Shown in pieces: positions 60,160 through 64,000 of a DNA stretch of 64,000 nt; positions within the stretch are counted from its first letter, which is position 1; the number at the start of each line of letters is the position of its first letter. The DNA lies in contig CAYXAA010000020.1 in the NCBI GenBank assembly GCA_964462985.1, positions 17,177 to 81,176 on the forward strand. The letters are read 5' to 3'. A program made the position numbers and the translations under genes. Origin of the DNA: CAYXAA01 sp964462985 (GTDB lineage: Bacteria > Pseudomonadota > Alphaproteobacteria > Rhizobiales > Stappiaceae). A model generated the notes under the pieces. That model had not been told where the DNA came from, ran no database searches, and was given only the letters and a program-made list of their open reading frames with translations.

Positions 60160-61509
60160 TTACACCGCCACCGAATGCCGCGCCGTGCCACGCGCCAGAT
60201 AGGCGTCGAATGCCGCCGCGGCGATTCGCACGAACGGCCGTCCGGCCTCCGTTATCCTGACGCGATTGCCTGCGACCTCGGCCAGACCGTCGGCGACGAG
60301 TTCGCCGATTGCTTCAAGGCTTTCCTCGAAATCCCCGAGCGGCCGTCCGTAACGGGCCGCGATTTCGCCCACGTCCGCCGTGTCCTCGGTCATCAGCCGC
60401 TCGATGATTTCCGCCCGCGCGCGGTCATCATCGCTGAGCTGAAGGCCCTTGGCGACCGGCAGCCGGCCAGCAGCGATGTCGCGGCTCCAGCCACCGGTGT
60501 CGGCCCGGTTCTGCACGTAGCCGCGCGGCAGGAACCCGATCGACGACGCGCCGAAACCGATCAGGGCGCGGGCCGTATCCGTGGTGTAGCCTTGGAAGTT
60601 CCGCCGGAGCCGTCTTTCCTTCAGCGCGATTGCCATCTCGTCGTCGGCCCGGGCGAAGTGGTCGAGCCCGATCGCCAGGTAGCCGGAGCCTGTCAGGGCC
60701 CCGCGTGCCAGCGCCGCCAGGTGCATCCGCTCCCGCGCGTCCGGCAGCGCCGCCTCGTCGATCAGCCGCTGATGCTTTTTCAGCCAGGGAACGTGGGCGT
60801 AGCCGAACAGCGCGATCCGGCCAGGGGAGAGCTCCAGCGTGCGCCGCACCGTCTCAAGCACCGTCTCCGCCGTCTGGTGCGGCAGACCGTACATAAGGTC
60901 GAAATTGAGCGCCGTGATGCCCGCATCGCGCAGGAGCTCCACCGCCCGCGCCACGACCTCGTACGGCTGAATCCGTCCGATGGCGGCCTGCACCTTCGGG
61001 TCGAAATCTTGGACGCCGAGGCTCGCCCGAGTGATCCCGGACTCAACCAGCGTCCGCACCAGCGCCGGCGTCACCGTGCGCGGGTCGAGCTCGATCGCAT
61101 GCTCCATCGACTCCGCGAAGCGGAAGTGAGCGCCGAGCCTGTCGACGATCGCAAGGAACTGCTGGCGCGGGAGCAGGCTCGGGGTGCCGCCGCCCCAGTG
61201 GATATGCGTCACCCGACGGCCTTGGCCGAGCCGCTCCAGCACCAGCGTGATCTCGTCGAGCATCGCCTCGGCATAGGACAGGACCGGCCCGTCGCGCCGC
61301 GCGCCCTTGGTATGGCAACCGCAGTAGTGGCAGATCACCCTGCAATAGGGGACATGCAGGTAGAGCGACAGATCGATCGCGGGATCGAGCGTCGCCAGCC
61401 ATTCGCCGTAGATCTCGCCGGTCACGCCGGCGTGGAAGTGCGGTGCCGTCGGATAGCTGGTGTAGCGGGGGACGTTGCGCGTGGCGTAGCGCTGTTCGAG
61501 CGGTGTCAT
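60160..61509 (-). CDS. hemN: Oxygen-independent coproporphyrinogen III dehydrogenase
   Basis: A 449-residue radical-SAM enzyme decarboxylating coproporphyrinogen III to protoporphyrinogen IX for heme without oxygen. The cluster motif CRVICHYCGC gives Cys56, Cys60, Cys63 (SAM-binding Fe-S) and Cys65. WGGGTPSLL and ELDPR follow as expected; the N-terminal YTSYPTAPHF is a HemN-specific tripwire region. The start was set at ATG 61509, which gives this conserved N-terminus. Placed beside fixLJK it makes sense as a low-oxygen gene, although I see no FixK box in the short gap to soxR. Its stop faces the terminator-like hairpin. Confidence 0.94.
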   Translation of the reverse strand: MTPLEQRYATRNVPRYTSYPTAPHFHAGVTGEIYGEWLATLDPAIDLSLYLHVPYCRVICHYCGCHTKGARRDGPVLSYAEAMLDEITLVLERLGQGRRVTHIHWGGGTPSLLPRQQFLAIVDRLGAHFRFAESMEHAIELDPRTVTPALVRTLVESGITRASLGVQDFDPKVQAAIGRIQPYEVVARAVELLRDAGITALNFDLMYGLPHQTAETVLETVRRTLELSPGRIALFGYAHVPWLKKHQRLIDEAALPDARERMHLAALARGALTGSGYLAIGLDHFARADDEMAIALKERRLRRNFQGYTTDTARALIGFGASSIGFLPRGYVQNRADTGGWSRDIAAGRLPVAKGLQLSDDDRARAEIIERLMTEDTADVGEIAARYGRPLGDFEESLEAIGELVADGLAEVAGNRVRITEAGRPFVRIAAAAFDAYLARGTARHSVAV

Positions 61510-61553
61510 GACGCCTTGATAGGCGGATCGGGCAGGGCGCGCCTTGATCCTGC

Positions 61554-62021
61554 TCAAACAGGATCGAGTAAACGCGGGCCGGCGCCTTGGTCCGCCAGCT
61601 CGTCGTAGGGATTGCGCAGCGGACACGCGTCGATCGAGAGGCAGCCGCAGCCGATGCAGTCGCCGAGCTGGTCGCGCAGCCGCGTCAGCCGCTCGATTCG
61701 CGCGTCGAGGTCTGCCTTCCATCGCGCTGACAGCCGTTTCCAGTCGGCAGCGTTCGGCGTGCGCTTCTCCGGCAGCTCGGACAACGCGTCGCGGATCTCG
61801 GCAAGCGGAATGCCGGTGCGCTGCGCCACCTTGATGATGGCCACGCGGCGTAGCACCTCGCGCGGGTAGCGGCGCTGATTGCCAGCGCTCCGGAAGCTGT
61901 GGATCAAGCCCTTCGCTTCGTAGAAATGCAGCGTCGACACCGCAACGCCACTGCGTCTTGCGACCTCGCCGACCGAGAGTTCGCGCGGAGGTCTGAACGA
62001 TCGACGTTTTTCTTCACTCAT
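61554..62021 (-). CDS. soxR: Redox-sensitive MerR-family activator SoxR
   Basis: A 155-residue SoxR. The winged helix (LSVGEVARRSGVAVSTLHFYEAKGLI) covers residues 15-40, a dimerisation coiled coil follows, and the [2Fe-2S] ligands are Cys122, Cys125, Cys127 and Cys133 in CIGCGCLSIDAC. Oxidation of this cluster by redox-cycling compounds or superoxide activates target promoters. The start was set at the ATG beside the SoxR box. It lies 44 bases from hemN on the same strand and is divergent from an NADPH-FMN reductase, the likely target. Confidence 0.95.
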   Translation of the reverse strand: MSEEKRRSFRPPRELSVGEVARRSGVAVSTLHFYEAKGLIHSFRSAGNQRRYPREVLRRVAIIKVAQRTGIPLAEIRDALSELPEKRTPNAADWKRLSARWKADLDARIERLTRLRDQLGDCIGCGCLSIDACPLRNPYDELADQGAGPRLLDPV

Positions 62022-62029
62022 CCTATTGA

Positions 62030-62047
62030 CCTCAAGCTTGGTTGAGG
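62030..62047. promoter_or_regulatory. SoxR box between soxR and the FMN reductase gene
   Basis: The 18 bases CCTCAAGCTTGGTTGAGG match the SoxR operator pattern CCTCAAG-N4-CTTGAGG at all but one or two positions. The site sits between TTGACC (62026-62031, as -35) and TACCAA (62051-62056, weak -10) with 19 bases between, the over-long spacer that MerR-family activators require. It also overlaps the soxR leader, suggesting autoregulation. Confidence 0.85.
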
Positions 62048-62095
62048 TCGTACCAAGCTCCAACATCGAATGCAACAGCAGGAGCAATGTGCCCT

Positions 62096-62680
62096 ATGAA
62101 CGCCCCCAAAAGCTTCCCGACCGGCGACCGCATCAAACTGGCTGTCATCTATGGCAGCGTCCGTTCCGGCCGGTTCTGCGACACGGTTGCTCGCTGGGTC
62201 ACGGAAGAACTCGCCGACGCGGACGCTTTCCGGGTCGGTGTGATCGACCCCCTGGCGTTCGATCAGAAGGACGCGTCCAGGGTCGCCGATCTCAAGGCAG
62301 CCCTCAAGGCCGCTGACGCATTTCTGGTCATCACGCCCGAGTACAACCATGGCTATCCCGCTGCCCTAAAGGAGCTGATCGACAGCGCCAGCAAGGAATG
62401 GCATGCCAAGCCGGTGGCCTTCGTTTCCTACGGCGGGCAGTCCGGAGGGCTGCGGGCTGTGGAGCAGTTGCGCCTGGTCTTCGCCGAGCTGCATGCCGTC
62501 ACGATCCGCGACGGCGTTGCCCTCCCCAACGCCTGGAACCTGTTCGACGCCGACGGCCGGCTGATCGCCCCCGATGCGCCGCGCGAGGCGCTTCACTTCA
62601 CGCTGGGCCGCCTCAGGTGGTGGGCCGAGGCGCTCCGCTCGGCACGCGCGGCGGAGCCTTACGAACGGTCGGCGGCATAA
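62096..62680 (+). CDS. NADPH-dependent FMN reductase family protein (SoxR-regulated)
   Basis: A 194-residue flavodoxin-like reductase. IYGSVRSGRFCDTVARWV is the FMN phosphate loop and TPEYNHGYPAALKELIDSASKEW the isoalloxazine contact region, as in the NADPH-FMN reductase/ chromate and quinone reductase group. It likely reduces quinones to hydroquinones without radical formation. An ATG nine bases upstream (62087) is in frame but lies too close to GGAG (62081-62084); 62096 gives the better spacing. Control by the adjacent SoxR box is strongly suggested. Confidence 0.88.
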   Translation: MNAPKSFPTGDRIKLAVIYGSVRSGRFCDTVARWVTEELADADAFRVGVIDPLAFDQKDASRVADLKAALKAADAFLVITPEYNHGYPAALKELIDSASKEWHAKPVAFVSYGGQSGGLRAVEQLRLVFAELHAVTIRDGVALPNAWNLFDADGRLIAPDAPREALHFTLGRLRWWAEALRSARAAEPYERSAA

Positions 62681-62953
62681 GACAGGGACGCGCGCCTGCA
62701 GCGGGTCGCCTGTCGATGCCTGCCGCCACGTGCGAGACCTCTCCTCCCAGTCATCCTGATTCCCTCACGCCGGTGTGGGAGCAAGGTATTCCAGGCGGGC
62801 GGGGAGGAGAGGCGCTCGGCGTAGGGTCGATATGTTGATTCAACCAATCGAGCGTGATCAATGCAGCGCGATCCTGTATGGAAGGCATTGTCCTCCCAGC
62901 AACGATGACACGCTGTGCGTTCTTTCAGGCTTGTTTCTTTCCTTCCACGTCCC

Positions 62954-64000
62954 ATGGTCCTGGTCTGGGTCGCGGTCACGCTTGCGCTTGGTGCTGCCGG
63001 TGGCTTCGTCTTCGACGCGGTCGGCCTTCCGGCGCCGTGGCTTTCAGGAGCCATGGTGTTCGTGGCGCTTGCCGGCTTTACCAGGATTCCGACGACGATC
63101 CCCGACCAACTGCGCGACGGCATCTTCGTCGTGCTCGGTGTTTCCATGGGGGCCGGCGTGCGTCCGGATGTGGTCGAACGCCTGCATGCATGGCCGCTAT
63201 CGATCGCCATCCTTGGCCTTGTCGTCGTCGGAGTGACGGCCTCGACCTACGTCTTCCTGCACAAGGTTGGCGGCTGGGACAGGGAAGCGGCCTATTTCGG
63301 TGCCATCCCCGGCGCGCTGTCCCTCGTGATGGCGCTGGCGGCCGGGCGATCGGCCGACATTCCCCGCATTGCCGTCTCGCAGTCGTTCCGCCTGTTCGTC
63401 CTCGTCGCCGTATTGCCGCCGCTGATCGTCGGCGGCACGGAGCATGGTGAGCTGGTCATGCCGTCCGGTGGCGGTGCCGGACCGGTTGCGACGGTGATCG
63501 TCTTCGTGCTGTGTACCCTGTCGAGCGTTGCTGCGGTCCGGCTGCGGGTGCCCGGCGGCTGGCTGACCGGCGCCTTCTTCATGAGCTCGGCGTTGAACGC
63601 GACCGGCCTTCTTCCGGTTGCCCTGCCGCAGTGGATGGTGATTCCCTGCTACGTCGCACTCGGGGCGATGATCGGTGCCCGCTTCGGCAACACCGATCTT
63701 CGCACCTTCCTGCGCATGCTCGCGGCCTCATTCGGCGGCTTTCTGATCGGATTCGGTGTCTCGGCCCTCGGGGCCTGGCTCACGGCGGGGATGCTCGGCC
63801 TGCCGTTCGGTCAATTGATGCTGGCCTACGCGCCAGGTGGCCTGGAGGCAATGACCCTGCTCGCCTTCATGCTCAACCTCGACCCGGCCTTTGTCGCGAC
63901 TCACCAGCTCGCCCGCTACATCGGCATGGTGCTGCTGTTGCCCTTCGCCACCCGGCTGACGCTGCGCGACGCAAACGGAAAGCGCATCGCGCCTCGGTAG
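62954..64000 (+). CDS. AbrB-family (AbrB_dup) membrane protein
   Basis: A 348-residue membrane protein with about nine to ten helices in two repeats. Each repeat carries the AbrB_dup pattern: ALGAAGGFVFDAVGLPAPWLSGAM near the start and VPGGWLTGAFFMSSALNATGL after the middle, followed by GAMIGARFG and APGGLEAMTLLAFMLNLDPAFVATHQLAR (cited by landmarks APGGLEAM and HQLARY). Members were once annotated as ammonia monooxygenase or transcriptional regulators; they are probably transporters of unknown substrate. The stop falls on the last three bases of the window. The start is uncertain: neither ATG 62954 nor GTG 62915 has a good ribosome site. The 273 bases upstream hold no gene. Confidence 0.78.
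   Translation: MVLVWVAVTLALGAAGGFVFDAVGLPAPWLSGAMVFVALAGFTRIPTTIPDQLRDGIFVVLGVSMGAGVRPDVVERLHAWPLSIAILGLVVVGVTASTYVFLHKVGGWDREAAYFGAIPGALSLVMALAAGRSADIPRIAVSQSFRLFVLVAVLPPLIVGGTEHGELVMPSGGGAGPVATVIVFVLCTLSSVAAVRLRVPGGWLTGAFFMSSALNATGLLPVALPQWMVIPCYVALGAMIGARFGNTDLRTFLRMLAASFGGFLIGFGVSALGAWLTAGMLGLPFGQLMLAYAPGGLEAMTLLAFMLNLDPAFVATHQLARYIGMVLLLPFATRLTLRDANGKRIAPR

Noticed and set aside
59674..61608. 644-codon plus-strand frame crossing the fixK-type gene and hemN
   Set aside because: Begins inside one real gene in another phase, runs through the terminator-like hairpin and continues antisense to hemN; no coherent protein.

Overview
The window comes from a high-GC alphaproteobacterium, most likely of the Hyphomicrobiales (Rhizobiales). 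The evidence is a class I lysyl-tRNA synthetase, a ChoXWV choline transporter next to betI/betA/betB, a heme-PAS FixL with FixJ and a FixK-type regulator, a PodJ-like polarity protein, and many small Rhizobiales-type conserved genes. The order is chromosomal: dense operons, four-base ATGA overlaps, and no transposases, integrases, phage genes, CRISPR arrays, rRNA or tRNA genes that I can see. A run of 100 Ns (24339-24438) marks an assembly gap that truncates two genes.

Layout. 1-3.6 kb: the tail of an EAL phosphodiesterase, three secreted proteins including a caspase-fold protein, and a TerB-like protein. 3.8-8.8 kb: lysK, an anchored thermonuclease-like protein, a LexA/CI-type S24 repressor, a DUF952 protein and pyrD. 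8.9-17.1 kb: a choline-to-glycine-betaine island. betI-betA-(PLP enzyme)-betB lies divergent from choX-choW-choV, with a palindromic BetI-type operator between them. 17.1-21 kb: a MATE exporter, an NTF2-fold protein, a histone-deacetylase-family enzyme and small membrane or secreted proteins. 21-28.8 kb: a fatty-acid or acyl-CoA degradation operon (MerR regulator, two acyl-CoA dehydrogenases, glutathione transferase, thiolase, FadJ-type multifunctional protein).

29-33 kb: a 1,318-residue PodJ-like protein. 33-37 kb: a TauE/SafE exporter with its TIGR02186-type partner, and Kup. 37-43.8 kb: the ligase-associated DNA repair set (PdeM phosphoesterase and Lhr-type helicase on one strand; exonuclease, an unexpected NTF2-like protein and ATP-dependent DNA ligase on the other). 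43.9-47.2 kb: a DsbA-fold isomerase, a coiled-coil exported protein, a thioesterase and an HSL-type esterase. 47.4-54.1 kb: an acetate-switch-like unit made of a sodium:solute symporter with a previously unlisted 57-residue membrane peptide in front, a LuxR-type response regulator (CrbR-like) and a symporter-kinase hybrid (CrbS-like). 54.2-56.2 kb: azoreductase/HxlR divergent pair and MscL.

56.5-62.7 kb: an oxygen and redox regulation island: fixL-fixJ, a stand-alone receiver protein, a FixK-type regulator, hemN, and soxR divergent from an NADPH-FMN reductase with an 18-base SoxR box between them. The window ends with a complete AbrB-type membrane protein. No wholly new system is obvious. The best leads are the NTF2-like gene inside the DNA repair operon, the PLP enzyme inside the bet operon, the head-to-head pair of secreted proteins sharing a C-terminal module, the 57-residue symporter-associated peptide, and several unassigned paired palindromes in promoter regions.
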